A stretch of DNA of 25,412 bases from CAJCBL01 sp035298965 (GTDB lineage: Bacteria > Verrucomicrobiota > Verrucomicrobiia > Opitutales > Opitutaceae): assembly GCA_035298965.1 (NCBI GenBank), contig DATGXO010000031.1, positions 1 to 25,412 on the forward strand. The letters run 5' to 3'. A model generated the notes under the pieces. The model searched no databases, was not told where the DNA came from, and saw only the letters and a list, made by a program, of their open reading frames with translations. A program made the translations under genes and the position numbers. Positions 15,353 through 24,261 of the stretch are shown one piece after another (position 1 is the stretch's first letter; each line of letters opens with the position of its first letter).

Positions 15353-16276
15353 ATGAAATCGATCGCGATCATTGGCTCCGGCGCCATCGGTGGTTTCTAC
15401 GGCGCGATGCTGGCGCGCTCCGGCTTGGACGTGCGCTTCCTCATGCGCTCTGACCTCGCCGCGGTGCGGGCCAACGGGCTGCGCGTGGTGGCGCCGTTTG
15501 GCGAGTTCCGGATCGAGCACCCGACCGCGGCGGCCACGACCGAGGAACTCGGGCCGGTCGACCTCGTGATCGTGGCATGGAAAACGACTTCGAACCGCGC
15601 GCTGCCCCGCGTGCTGCCACCGCTGCTCCACGAGCGCACGCACGTGCTCACGTTGCAGAACGGCCTCGGCGCCGAGGAGGAGATCGCGGCGATCGTCGGC
15701 GCGGAACGCACGCTCGGCGGCCTGTGCTTCGTGGGCATCAACCGCACCGAGCCGGGCGTGATCGTGAATCCGGTCGAGGGCGCGGTGACGCTCGGCGAAT
15801 TCGGCCGGCCGGCGGGCGCGCGGCTGCAGGCGCTCGTGGAGTCGTTCAAAGCTGCCGGGATCAAGACGCGCGCCACCGACAACCTCGCCGAAGAACGCTG
15901 GCGGAAGCTCGTCTGGAACGTGCCCTTCAACGGCCTCACGATCGCCGCCGGCGGGATCACGACCGACCGCGTGCTCGCCGACGAGGCGCTGCGGAAACTC
16001 TCGCGCGAACTGATGACCGAGGTGCTGCAAGGCGCGGCGGCGCTGGGTTTCTCGATCCCGGAGAGCTACGCGGATTTCCAGATGTCGCGCACGCCTCCGC
16101 TCGGCGCCTACAAGCCCTCCAGCCTGCTCGACTGGCAGGCCGGGCGGGAACTCGAGGTCGAGAGCATCTGGGGCGAACCGGTGCGGCGCGCCGCCGCGGC
16201 CGGTCGGCCGCTGCCGCGGATGGAGATGTTGTACGTGCTGCTGCGAGCGCTTGCCGCGCGCAACGCGAGCCGTTGA
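15353..16276 (+). CDS. panE: 2-dehydropantoate 2-reductase (ketopantoate reductase)
   Basis: The protein has 307 residues, normal for the ApbA/PanE family. It reduces 2-dehydropantoate to pantoate with NADPH, a step of pantothenate and CoA synthesis in the cytoplasm. The N-terminal Rossmann motif is IIGSGAIGGFYG (Gly8, Gly10, Gly13). The conserved TLQNGLGAEE lies at 100-109. The catalytic Lys lies in RWRKLVWNVPFN (Lys185). The C-terminal helical domain carries SSLLDWQAGRELEVESIWG (256-274) with the conserved substrate-binding Ser/Asp/Glu set. ATG 15353 begins directly at the first beta strand. It is seven bases upstream of the acyltransferase gene and probably co-transcribed. Some family members act on other 2-keto acids, so substrate is likely but not proven. 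Confidence 0.88.
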   Translation: MKSIAIIGSGAIGGFYGAMLARSGLDVRFLMRSDLAAVRANGLRVVAPFGEFRIEHPTAAATTEELGPVDLVIVAWKTTSNRALPRVLPPLLHERTHVLTLQNGLGAEEEIAAIVGAERTLGGLCFVGINRTEPGVIVNPVEGAVTLGEFGRPAGARLQALVESFKAAGIKTRATDNLAEERWRKLVWNVPFNGLTIAAGGITTDRVLADEALRKLSRELMTEVLQGAAALGFSIPESYADFQMSRTPPLGAYKPSSLLDWQAGRELEVESIWGEPVRRAAAAGRPLPRMEMLYVLLRALAARNASR

Positions 16277-16283
16277 CCGGATC

Positions 16284-17213
16284 ATGGCGAACGAACGTCC
16301 GGCTCCTCGGCTCTGGCTGCCTCACTACTGGCCGGCGTGGGTGCTCGTCGGTTTCCTGCGTCTGCTCGCGCCGCTGCCGTGGGAGCTGCTGCTCTGGTTC
16401 GGGCGCTGGCTCGGGCGCGTGATGTTCCACCTCGTGCCGGTGCGGCGAGCGGTGACGGTGCGCAATCTCGAGCTTTGTTTCCCCGAGCTCGACGCGACTG
16501 CGCGCTGGAAACTCGCGCGGCGGTGCTACGAGTCGTTCGGCATGGGCGCGCTGGAGGCGATCATCGCCTACTATGGCGGCCCGAAGCGGTTCGACGGCCG
16601 TTACACGATCGAGGGTATCGAACATCTCGACGCGGCGCGCGCGGCGGGCCGCGGCGTGCTGCTGCTGAGCGCGCATTTCCATACGATCGAGATCTCCGGC
16701 CGCATCGCGAACGCCCACCGGCCGCTCAGCGCCTTCTACCGCAACCCGAACCACCCGGTGTTTGCGCGCGAGATCCTCCGGCTGCGCACGCGTCAGCTAC
16801 ACCGGATGTTCCGCGCCGACGACCTGAAGGGCGCGGTGCGCGCACTGCGCGAGGGCGATGTGATGTGGTACGCGCCCGATCAGGGGAAACGGATCAAGGA
16901 CTCGGCGGTCGCACCGTTCTTCGGCGAGCCGGCGGTGACGAATGTCGCGACCGGCAAAGTGGCGCGGCTCGGTCGCGCGCTCGTGATTCCGTGGGGCGCG
17001 GTGCGGGAGCGGCGCGACGGCCGCTGGCACTATCGCGTGACGATCGGGGCGCCGTTGCCGGAGCTGCCGGAGGAGCCGGTGGCGGAGGGCACCGCGATCA
17101 ACGCGGTGGTCGAGCATTTCGTGCGCGCCGCGCCGGAGCAGTACCTCTGGCAGCACAAACGTTTCAAGAATCGCGGCGACGGTTATCCCGACGTCTATGC
17201 CGGGCTGAAGTGA
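16284..17213 (+). CDS. lpxL: Lipid A late acyltransferase, LpxL/HtrB family
   Basis: The protein has 309 residues. A single N-terminal hydrophobic segment (about 18-40) anchors it to the inner membrane on the cytoplasmic side. The catalytic HxxxxE motif is SAHFHTIE (His131, Glu136), followed by FYRNPNHPVF, which matches the family's conserved Arg/Asn region. MWYAPDQGKRIKDSAVAPFFGEPA corresponds to the DQ...FFG block typical of LpxL. It transfers a secondary acyl chain to Kdo-lipid A or a precursor, so the cell has an LPS-type outer membrane. ATG 16284 is preferred over an upstream in-frame start inside panE. No other lipid A genes are adjacent. Exact acyl chain and position cannot be read from sequence. 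Confidence 0.88.
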   Translation: MANERPAPRLWLPHYWPAWVLVGFLRLLAPLPWELLLWFGRWLGRVMFHLVPVRRAVTVRNLELCFPELDATARWKLARRCYESFGMGALEAIIAYYGGPKRFDGRYTIEGIEHLDAARAAGRGVLLLSAHFHTIEISGRIANAHRPLSAFYRNPNHPVFAREILRLRTRQLHRMFRADDLKGAVRALREGDVMWYAPDQGKRIKDSAVAPFFGEPAVTNVATGKVARLGRALVIPWGAVRERRDGRWHYRVTIGAPLPELPEEPVAEGTAINAVVEHFVRAAPEQYLWQHKRFKNRGDGYPDVYAGLK

Positions 17214-17235
17214 GCCCGGCGGACGTGGGCGCGAG

Positions 17236-18300
17236 TCAGGAAACGCGCCGGCGTTGCCGCACCGCGGCGGCCAAGGTGTCCAGCACCGGCAGCGTGTCCG
17301 CAAACGAGAGACAGCCGTCGGTGACGCTTTTGCCGTACGCGAGCGCGCTGAGCGGGCCGAGTTCCTGCCGGCCGCCGACGAGATGACTTTCCAGCATCGC
17401 GCCGACGATCCCTCGCTGGCCGGCGGCGATCTGCTCGGCGAGCGCGGCGGCGACCTGCGGTTGTTTCGCGGGATCCTTGCCGCTGTTGCCGTGGCTGCAG
17501 TCGATCATCACGGCCGGGGGCAAACCGGCGGAGGTGAGCGCGGTCAGCGCGGCCGTGACGGCGGCGATGCCGAAATTCGGTCCGGAACGCGCGCCGCCGC
17601 GCAACACGAGATGCGCGTGCGGATTGCCGCTGGTGGAAAGGATCGCGGGCGCGCCTTCCTTCGTGAGCGAGGGAAACCAATGCGGCAGGCGCGCGGCGCG
17701 GAGGGCGTCGATCGCCACCTGGACGTCGCCATCGGTGCGGTTCTTGAAGCCGACCGGCATCGACAGGCCCGAGGCGAGTTCGCGGTGCACCTGACTTTCG
17801 GTCGTCCGCGCGCCGATGCCGCCCCAAGTTACGAGATCTGCGAAATACTGACCGAAGATCGTGTCGAGAAACTCGGTCCCGGCGGGCAGGCCGGTGCGCG
17901 TCACGTCGAGCAGGAGGCGGCGGGCGAGGCGCAGGCCTTTGTTGATCTTGAAGCTGCCGTCGAGGTCGGGGTCGTTGATGAGCCCTTTCCATCCACCGAT
18001 GGTGCGGGGTTTTTCGAAATAGACCCGCATGACCACGAACAACTCCGGCGCCAAACGCGCCGCCACGGGCTGGAGCTGTCGCGCATAGTCGAGCGCCGCT
18101 TCCGGATCGTGCACCGAACACGGCCCGACCACGACGAGCAGCCGGTCGTCGGCTCCGGTGAGGATCGCCTCGGTGGTGCGCCGGCTTTGTGCCACGAAGC
18201 GCTGCACCGCTTCGTCTGCGGGGAGTTCCTCGAAGAGGATGGCGGGCGCGAGCAGCGCGCGTTGGCCGGTGATGCGCAGGTCGTCGGTGATCGAATGCAC
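17236..18300 (-). CDS. aroG: 3-deoxy-7-phosphoheptulonate (DAHP) synthase, class I
   Basis: The protein has 354 residues, close to the E. coli AroF/G/H length. It condenses phosphoenolpyruvate and erythrose-4-phosphate, the first step of the shikimate pathway. GPCSVHDP carries the metal-binding Cys61. MRVYFEKPRT, GWKGLINDPDLDGSF and GARTTESQVHRELASGLSMP line the active site, HLVLRGG supplies the metal His, and ESHLVGG and YGKSVTDGC supply the remaining ligands. GTG 18300 is chosen because it reproduces the conserved DDLRI N-terminus and puts the Cys at position 61 as in AroG. The N-terminal DDLRI region carries feedback sensitivity in the family, but which aromatic amino acid inhibits this one is not clear. 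It is convergent with lpxL, 22 bases apart. Confidence 0.93.
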   Translation of the reverse strand: MHSITDDLRITGQRALLAPAILFEELPADEAVQRFVAQSRRTTEAILTGADDRLLVVVGPCSVHDPEAALDYARQLQPVAARLAPELFVVMRVYFEKPRTIGGWKGLINDPDLDGSFKINKGLRLARRLLLDVTRTGLPAGTEFLDTIFGQYFADLVTWGGIGARTTESQVHRELASGLSMPVGFKNRTDGDVQVAIDALRAARLPHWFPSLTKEGAPAILSTSGNPHAHLVLRGGARSGPNFGIAAVTAALTALTSAGLPPAVMIDCSHGNSGKDPAKQPQVAAALAEQIAAGQRGIVGAMLESHLVGGRQELGPLSALAYGKSVTDGCLSFADTLPVLDTLAAAVRQRRRVS

Positions 18301-18542
18301 GACGACGACTACAAGGGCGCCGGATGAGGCCGGCAAGCGCGGCGCGGCGACTCGGCGGTAACCGTTCGTCTGATGCGCGACAGTGACGTCTGTCGGCGGA
18401 CGCTGGCGAGCGTTGTCGCTTCTCGGGGGTTCGTCCGCCGTCTGCGGGTGGACGCGCTTGCCCAAGGGCGTGGCGGACTCATCCCGCGGCGGTCACAGGT
18501 TCTCGCGTCGGGCGACGCCGTTCGTCACCGCCCAAGCTCGCG

Positions 18543-18564
18543 ACCGCGTTAAGGGCAACGCGGT
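18543..18564. terminator. Perfect hairpin downstream of the sigma factor gene
   Basis: ACCGCGTT and AACGCGGT form an 8-bp stem around a 6-base loop, 23 bases beyond the sigma factor stop, in the 286-base gap before the DAHP synthase gene. No T-run follows on either strand. It may end or protect the sigma factor transcript; the rest of the gap shows nothing recognisable apart from the expected aroG promoter position. Confidence 0.3.
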
Positions 18565-18586
18565 CCACCTCGATGCGCGCGCCGGC

Positions 18587-19711
18587 TCAGCGGTCGGTGC
18601 GCTTGGTCTTCTCCGTGATGAACTCGCGGATCACGGCCATGCGCTCGCGCACGCGGCGCTCCTCGTCGATGTCATCCTTCGTGCGCTGGGTTTCGATCCG
18701 GCGCATGGCTTTGCGCATCTTCGAAATGGCGAGGTTCTGGAGCTGGCGGACGCGTTCGCGGGTGACGTTGAAGAGCTTGCCGACCTCCTCGAGTGTCATC
18801 TCGTTGTTCCCGTCGATGCCGAAGCGCAGCTTGATGATGCGCGCCTCGCGTTCGTCGAGGGAGTCGAGCAAGTCGCGGAGGTCGCCCTGAATGTTCTTCT
18901 CGCGGAGCGTCTCGTAGGGGCTGGCTGCGTTTTCGTCGCCGACGATCTCGCCGAACGGGCTGCCGCCTTCCTCGTCGTTGATCGGCGCGTCGAGCGAGGC
19001 GGGGCGCACGCTGACCGACTTCATGTGCGCAATCTTGTTCACCGGGATCTGCATCTCGATGGCGATCTCCTCCTCGGTGGGCTCGCGGCCGAACTCCTCG
19101 GTGAGGGCGGTGGCGACCTTGCGCATCTTGGAGATCTTATCGACGAGGTGGACGGGCAGGCGGATCGTCTTCGACTGGTTGGCGAGGGCGCGCTTGATCG
19201 ACTGTTTGATCCACCAGGCGGCGTAGGTGGAGAGTTTGCCGCCCTTGGCGGGATCGAAACGCTCGACGGCCTTGATGAGGCCGATGTTGCCCTCGCTGAT
19301 CAGGTCGAGCAGCGGGAGGCCGAAATCCTTGTAGTCGTGCGCGATCTTCACGACCAGGCGAAGGTTCGCCTGGATCATGTGGTTTCGCGCCTCGCGGTCG
19401 CCGCGTTTGATCTTCTTGGCGAGGGCGACCTCCTCGGCCGGCGTGAGCAGCGGCGTTTTGCCGATCTCAGCGAGGTATTGCTTGATCGTGCTGCGCTCGG
19501 GCTGGAGTTCGCGCTCGGCGGCGGGCGCCACGCGGCCGGTGCCGGGCGCGGGCGGCGGGGCCTCGTCGACGCCGGACTCCGCTTCCGCTTCGATCGGCGT
19601 CGGCGGCGAGGGCGGCGGTGCGGAAACAGGTTCGGCCGCATCGTCGCGCGATGCGGGGGCAGCGGACCGGGCCTTTGTCTTCGGACGCGATTTTGCGATG
19701 GTTCGAGTCAT
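18587..19711 (-). CDS. rpoD: RNA polymerase sigma-70 factor, RpoD/RpoS group
   Basis: The protein has 374 residues. A low-complexity Pro/Ala/Glu N-terminus (about 1-85) replaces region 1.1. Region 1.2 begins at STIKQYLAEIGKTPLLTPAEE. Region 2 contains NLRLVVKIAHDYKDFGLPLLDLISEGNIGLIKAVERFDP and FSTYAAWWIKQ-like KLSTYAAWWIKQSIKRAL, with the -10 recognition residues present. Region 3 follows (RLPVHLVDKISKM...). Region 4.2 has the helix-turn-helix TLEEVGKLFNVTRERVRQLQNLAISKMR, which reads the -35 box. Lack of region 1.1 and the short length place it near group 2 (RpoS-like) factors, though the main sigma factor of several non-proteobacterial phyla looks similar. ATG 19711 was chosen; an upstream in-frame start adds an unlikely extension. 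Whether it is the housekeeping factor is not settled. Confidence 0.85.
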   Translation of the reverse strand: MTRTIAKSRPKTKARSAAPASRDDAAEPVSAPPPSPPTPIEAEAESGVDEAPPPAPGTGRVAPAAERELQPERSTIKQYLAEIGKTPLLTPAEEVALAKKIKRGDREARNHMIQANLRLVVKIAHDYKDFGLPLLDLISEGNIGLIKAVERFDPAKGGKLSTYAAWWIKQSIKRALANQSKTIRLPVHLVDKISKMRKVATALTEEFGREPTEEEIAIEMQIPVNKIAHMKSVSVRPASLDAPINDEEGGSPFGEIVGDENAASPYETLREKNIQGDLRDLLDSLDEREARIIKLRFGIDGNNEMTLEEVGKLFNVTRERVRQLQNLAISKMRKAMRRIETQRTKDDIDEERRVRERMAVIREFITEKTKRTDR

Positions 19712-19907
19712 CACGGCGGTCGGTGGCTGGCGGGCTGGTAGCGAAGCGGGCCCGCGTTTCGAGTGCGCGCGGAGGCTAGGTGGCGCGTTGCGGCTGCGCG
19801 AACTCTTTTTGTTCCAAACGGGAAAAGATCGGTGGGCCAAGCCGGGGTTTCCCCGATGGAAAAACGACAGAACGTTTTTGTGACGACCGAGTGGCGGATA
19901 CGCTTGC

Positions 19908-21599
19908 TCAGAACGGCAGGTTGTCGGCGGCGGGGGCGGCGGCGGGGGCTTCGACCTTCTTTTCAGCGCGGCTGTGCTCGGCGTGCGCCTTCACGATGAT
20001 CGCGCGCTTGGGGCGGACGGGGCAGGCGTATTCACAGGCGCCGCAGCCGATGCAAAGCTCGGGGTGCATTTCGGGCAGGCGCAGGTTCTCGCCGTACGGC
20101 ACGGTGCTGACGGCTTGCGTCGGGCAGTGTTCGGAGCAGGCGGCGCAGTCGGTGCCGTTGGCCTTCACAATGCACAGGCGGTAGTCGATGTGCGCGACGC
20201 CGACGCGGGTGAGCTTCTTGTCGTCGAGCGCGAGCGGAAGAATCGCGCCGTCGGGGCAGACCTCGCTGCAGCGGTTGCATTCGAAGTTGCAGAACGAGTG
20301 CTCGAAATCGAGGCGCGGCTTCATGACGCTGGCGAAGCCGTATTCGAGAAACGCGGGCTGAAGCACGTGCGTGGGGCAGGCGCTCACGCAGAGTTGGCAG
20401 GCGGTGCAGCGGTCGAGGAACCGGGCGACTCCGCCCGAGCCGGGCGGGCTGATCGGCGCGCGGCCGAAGCGACGTGGACCTTCCGGCGGTTGCGAGTCGT
20501 CGGTGGGCGACGCCTCGACGGCGCCGGTGGCGAGTTGCGCGAGCACTGGGGCGATTCCGGTCGCGGCGGTGAGCGCGGCGGCGGTGCCGGTGATGAAGGC
20601 GCGGCGGTCGCTTCGCGACAGGTTCGGAGTTTCGGGTTCAGGGTTTCGGGTTTCGGGGATCGGAGCGATGCCGGTGGATGGCCGGTGGAAGCTGCTTACC
20701 GGCGCGGGCGGTGTCTCCGGTTTCGGGTTTCCGCTCTCCGGTTTCCATTTGAACCGGTGGCGGATGCCGAGCTCGTCGCAGCTGCTGATGCAGTTGAAGC
20801 AGGCGACACAGCGGGAGTTGTCGACGGTGCCGGTACGCAGGTCGATGCACTGGGCCTTGCAGACACGCAGGCAATCGCCGCATTTGCGGCAGCGCGCCGG
20901 GTCGATCTCGATGCGCCACGCGCCGCGGGCGGAGAGCAGGCCGAGGAGCGTGCCGACGGGGCAGATGGTGTTGCAGTAGAGCCGGCCGCGGCGGGCGGCG
21001 AGCACGGCGATCAGCAGCAGCATCGCGGCGGGCAACGCTAGCGCGCCGACTGCGGCCCATTGCGGCGGGACGCGGTAGAGCGCGTCGAGGCCGAGCGCAT
21101 TCGCGGGAGCGACGAGCCAGTTGTTCACCGTCGTGACCAACGGGCGGAAGAGCATCGAGCCAAAGCGACCGAAGATGCTGTAGGGATCGAGCAACGTCAG
21201 CGTGAGCCCGCCCCAGCCGGCGACGATGCCGGCGACCGTGGCCCAGAGAAACGTCTGGCGCACCCACGTGGCGGGTTTCGCGAAGCGCAGCAGGCGCGGT
21301 TTGCGTCGGATCCGGCCGGCGAGGCGCGCGACGGCGTCCTGAAGGAGGCCGAGCGGGCAGAGGACCGAGCAGTACACGCGGCCGAAGGCCAACGTGGCGG
21401 CGAGGATCGCGAGCGCCGCGAGCGAGGTGGTGGCGCCGGTCGCGAGCGCGAGCGCCGCGGGGACGAACTGCACCGAGGCGAGCGCGTGCGAGAGGTCCTC
21501 GTCGACGAGGTCGCGGAAGTCGACAAACGCCGCGCCGAGGAACGCGAGGACCGCGACCGCGAGAGCGGCGCGGGTGTATTTCAGCCAGTGGCGGCGCAT
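19908..21599 (-). CDS. Membrane polyferredoxin: NapH-like and NapG-like halves fused
   Basis: The protein has 563 residues. The N-terminal half is a NapH/NosR-type membrane part with about four helices and two CxxxCP motifs (VYCSVLCP, about 77-82; LYCNTICP, about 208-214). Two 4Fe-4S motifs follow on the cytoplasmic side (Cys237/240/243/247 and Cys264/267/270/274). A Pro/Glu/Asn linker (285-327) leads to a twin-arginine-like sequence, SRSDRRAFITG, and a hydrophobic helix (335-356). The C-terminal half is NapG/MauM-like with four more Fe-S motifs (starting Cys398, 437, 476 and 516). It should carry electrons across or along the membrane. It lies downstream of the DUF362 gene, 125 bases away on the same strand, and pairs with it functionally in many genomes. 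The donor and acceptor are not known. Confidence 0.85.
   Translation of the reverse strand: MRRHWLKYTRAALAVAVLAFLGAAFVDFRDLVDEDLSHALASVQFVPAALALATGATTSLAALAILAATLAFGRVYCSVLCPLGLLQDAVARLAGRIRRKPRLLRFAKPATWVRQTFLWATVAGIVAGWGGLTLTLLDPYSIFGRFGSMLFRPLVTTVNNWLVAPANALGLDALYRVPPQWAAVGALALPAAMLLLIAVLAARRGRLYCNTICPVGTLLGLLSARGAWRIEIDPARCRKCGDCLRVCKAQCIDLRTGTVDNSRCVACFNCISSCDELGIRHRFKWKPESGNPKPETPPAPVSSFHRPSTGIAPIPETRNPEPETPNLSRSDRRAFITGTAAALTAATGIAPVLAQLATGAVEASPTDDSQPPEGPRRFGRAPISPPGSGGVARFLDRCTACQLCVSACPTHVLQPAFLEYGFASVMKPRLDFEHSFCNFECNRCSEVCPDGAILPLALDDKKLTRVGVAHIDYRLCIVKANGTDCAACSEHCPTQAVSTVPYGENLRLPEMHPELCIGCGACEYACPVRPKRAIIVKAHAEHSRAEKKVEAPAAAPAADNLPF
20622..20746. repeat. Telomere-like GGGTTTC repeats inside the polyferredoxin gene
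   Basis: Two clusters (20622-20663 and 20715-20746, plus strand) consist of imperfect GGTTTCG/GGGTTTC units: GTTTCGGGTTCAGGG, then TTTCGGGTTTCGGGG, and later CCGGTTTCGGGTTTCC. They are in frame and encode the PxPET-rich linker of the Fe-S protein (NPKPETP and RNPEPETPN). They are less GC-rich than the rest of the gene. Confidence 0.75.
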
Positions 21600-21724
21600 G
21601 AGGCGGAGAAGAACGGAGGCGCGGAAGCGGTTATGCCGCGGTGCGAGCTGAACGACTTCGTCGTCCAGCTACGGGCGGCGCGGAGAGGTGGCGGCGCCGG
21701 GGCGGTGACCGGTTCGAGGCGCGT

Positions 21725-22675
21725 TCAGGCGAGCTTGATGCTGCGCACGTCGGCGCCGGAGAGATCGAGCGTGCCGAGGTTGAGCTCGGCGCCGAGTTTC
21801 ACGTGCGAGACTTTGTCGGTCGTGTAGCCGAGGAGCTTCGTGCACGCGGCGTCGATGAGCACGGGATCGGCGGAGACGAGAAGACGTTTCATCTCGACGC
21901 AGTCCTCGACGGATTTGCCGCGCGGACCGTTGCGGACCATCGGGTGGTATGCGTCGACGATGTTGAGGTCGGGTTTCCGCAAAGTGAGGAAATCGGCGAT
22001 GGTCTGCTGGAGGTCGACGCGGTGGTAGACGCCGCGGTCCCAGACGCAGCCCATGAGGTTCTTCATCGCGGAGGACATCTGCGCGCCGCCGTGGTGCTTG
22101 AGCACGGGCACGTTGATGAAGACGTCGGAATCGAGCACGAGTTCATGGACCTTGGCGCTCTTGAGCTTCAAGCCGCCGGGGATCGCGGTCTCGCGGTAGA
22201 GCGTCTCGTCCTTGCCGTTGACGATCTTGGCGCCGGCATCGCGCGCGGCTTTCTCGATGCCGCTGTTCTCGTAGCAGCGCTGCCACTGGTCGCAGGTGTT
22301 GTCGAAGATGCTGACGGATTTCGCGCCGGCCGTGAGGCAGAGTTCGACGAGGCGGCCGACGAGCGCCGGATGGGTGTTGGCGCCGCGCTCGGGCGGGGCG
22401 TCCCAGCCGATGTTGGGCTTGATGAGCACGGTCTGGCCGGGCTTTACGAAGGCGCCGATGCCACCGAGGGACTCGAGCGCCTTGTCGAGCATCGCGACGC
22501 GATCGCCGTCGCGCACGGCGACGAGGATGGGGCGCGGGCCGGTGCTAGCGGGCGAGGCCGGCGCGGAAGAAACTTCGGCCATGGGCTCCGCGGCGAACGC
22601 GTTGCCGAGATCGAGGAACGAAACGGTGGCGCCGAGCGCGAGGCCGGTTTTCAGGAAGTCACGACGAGGCTGCAT
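21725..22675 (-). CDS. Tat-exported DUF362 protein
   Basis: The protein has 316 residues. The N-terminus MQPRRDFLKTGLALGATVSFLDLGNAFA is a twin-arginine signal (Arg4-Arg5, cleavage near residue 28), which implies export of a folded, probably cofactor-bearing protein. The rest is a DUF362 domain: VLIKPNIGWDAPPERGANTHPALVGRLVELC, then VFINVPVLKHHGGAQMSSAMKNLMG, which is the family's most conserved block (PVLKxH...SxxMKN.MG), and LLVSADPVLIDAACTKLLGY near the C-terminus. DUF362 has no settled biochemical role, but it is repeatedly encoded with 4Fe-4S proteins, as here. It is first in the leftward pair with the polyferredoxin. It contains no Fe-S motif of its own. Confidence 0.88.
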   Translation of the reverse strand: MQPRRDFLKTGLALGATVSFLDLGNAFAAEPMAEVSSAPASPASTGPRPILVAVRDGDRVAMLDKALESLGGIGAFVKPGQTVLIKPNIGWDAPPERGANTHPALVGRLVELCLTAGAKSVSIFDNTCDQWQRCYENSGIEKAARDAGAKIVNGKDETLYRETAIPGGLKLKSAKVHELVLDSDVFINVPVLKHHGGAQMSSAMKNLMGCVWDRGVYHRVDLQQTIADFLTLRKPDLNIVDAYHPMVRNGPRGKSVEDCVEMKRLLVSADPVLIDAACTKLLGYTTDKVSHVKLGAELNLGTLDLSGADVRSIKLA

Positions 22676-22861
22676 AGGGGAGGAGGTCGCAGGGTAGAGG
22701 TGGAGTGTGCGCAGAACGCGCGGATTGAGGCGGAGTCTATCCCCGTGTCCGACGTGCGCCCCCGCATCGATTGCTGAAAGTGCGGCGTAATTTGCCGTCG
22801 CGCCCCGGCGGCGCGGACGCGGACAGGCGATTATTGCACTGCGCGCGGCGGGGCAGGGCGT

Positions 22862-24100
22862 TCAGGCCGCGGACGGCGCGGCGGTGTCGCCGACTCGGGC
22901 CGCACCGGCTTCGCGGTAGCGGATCAGCAGCGCCAAGCCGATCGCGCAGATCACCGTGCAGAACACGAACACCGCGCGGTAGCCGTAGGCCTGCGCCAGG
23001 CCGCCGAAGGCCAGATAACCGCCGATACCGCCCACGCGCATGGCGTTCGAGTAGAGGTTCGTGGCCGTGCCGACCTGATCAGGCAGGAAGTTCTGGAAGA
23101 ACGTGATCGCGATGCCCGAGGTGACGGCGACCACCGCCGCGCTGATCACCTGCAACGGATAGATGTGCCACGGCGCGCCGACCACCGACAGGCCCGCGTA
23201 GTAGATCACGGAGAGAGCAAACGAGAGCCGGATGAGGCGGCCGTGGTTTCCCTTCGTTGCGAGCAGACCGAAGAAGAACATGAACGGCAGCTCGAACACC
23301 GGCGCGACGCTGTAGACGATGCCCACGTGGCGTTGGTCGCCGCCGAGCGTCTCGGTCACGAGCTTGGGCAGGTTGCTCATCGCGATCGTGCCGGCCATGA
23401 ACACCAGCACGAACGCCACGAAGTGCGCGAGCACCACCGGCCGCATGAGCGCCTGGCGGAGCGGCATCGGCTTCGCGCTCGCCGTCCGCACGAACGGCGG
23501 TGCGTGCGGCACGAAGCGCAGCACCGCCAGCAGGAACAGGAAGAACACCGCCGCCGCCACGAGGAACGTGCCTTGGTAGTGGAATTTCAGGTTCACCCAC
23601 GAGGCCGCCGCCGGCCCCACGGTCCACGACAACGCGAAGAACAGGCGGAAGACGTTCATGTAGAGCGGCGTCTCCGCCGGCGGCACCTCGGAGCGGCTCA
23701 ACATCTCGCGAGCGTGCGCGAAGAGTTGCGAGAATGTGATCGAAGAGACGCCGAGCAGGAACGAGCCGATGAGCGTCAGCCCCACGACATCGCGCACGAA
23801 CGCGTAGCCCACATAACCCGCCGTGCCGCAGACTGCGCCGAGCACCAGCATGGAGCGCCGCGAGAAACGCGTGTCCGACCAATGCGCGAGCAGCGTGCTC
23901 AACACGATGGAGACCGCGGAGGTGATCGTCATGAAGACGCCGAAGACGAAGTTGCTCATCCCCACCTCCTGCGTGCCGAAGAGCGACATGAACGGCCCGA
24001 CGAACGAGTAGGCGAGCCCGAGGAGGATGTTGCAGCACAGCAGCGCGAGGAAGCTGCGGTTGCGGAAGATCGTGCGGGCGGTCTCGAGGAAACGTTGCAT
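22862..24100 (-). CDS. MFS permease, sugar-efflux (SET)-like
   Basis: The protein has 412 residues and about 12 hydrophobic helices in two groups of six, with a cytoplasmic loop in the middle (about residues 190-210). The first half has the MFS loop signature HWSDTRFSRRSML between helices 2 and 3. NILLGLAYSFVGPFMSLFGTQEVG resembles the first helix and loop of SetA/SetB sugar efflux pumps. Helices near YMNVFRLFFALSWTVGPAAASWV match helix 4-5 of the same group. ATG 24100 begins at MQRFLETARTIFRNRSF, a typical amphipathic lead-in; longer in-frame extensions are Arg/Pro-rich and unlikely. The substrate is not certain. It is divergent from the gene at 24262, with 161 bases between. Confidence 0.82.
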   Translation of the reverse strand: MQRFLETARTIFRNRSFLALLCCNILLGLAYSFVGPFMSLFGTQEVGMSNFVFGVFMTITSAVSIVLSTLLAHWSDTRFSRRSMLVLGAVCGTAGYVGYAFVRDVVGLTLIGSFLLGVSSITFSQLFAHAREMLSRSEVPPAETPLYMNVFRLFFALSWTVGPAAASWVNLKFHYQGTFLVAAAVFFLFLLAVLRFVPHAPPFVRTASAKPMPLRQALMRPVVLAHFVAFVLVFMAGTIAMSNLPKLVTETLGGDQRHVGIVYSVAPVFELPFMFFFGLLATKGNHGRLIRLSFALSVIYYAGLSVVGAPWHIYPLQVISAAVVAVTSGIAITFFQNFLPDQVGTATNLYSNAMRVGGIGGYLAFGGLAQAYGYRAVFVFCTVICAIGLALLIRYREAGAARVGDTAAPSAA

Positions 24101-24261
24101 GGAGCGGGTCGGGGAGGATCGGCCGGCCGGCGGCGGCGGGCGAGCCACAAGGAGGTGAACGGCACCACCGCGCCGAATGATTAATGCGCGCAGCGGGGGC
24201 GCCCGGGCGCGTTTCCAGAAACGTTTTGCCAGTATCCGGAGAGGCACCCAGCGTCGCTGCC

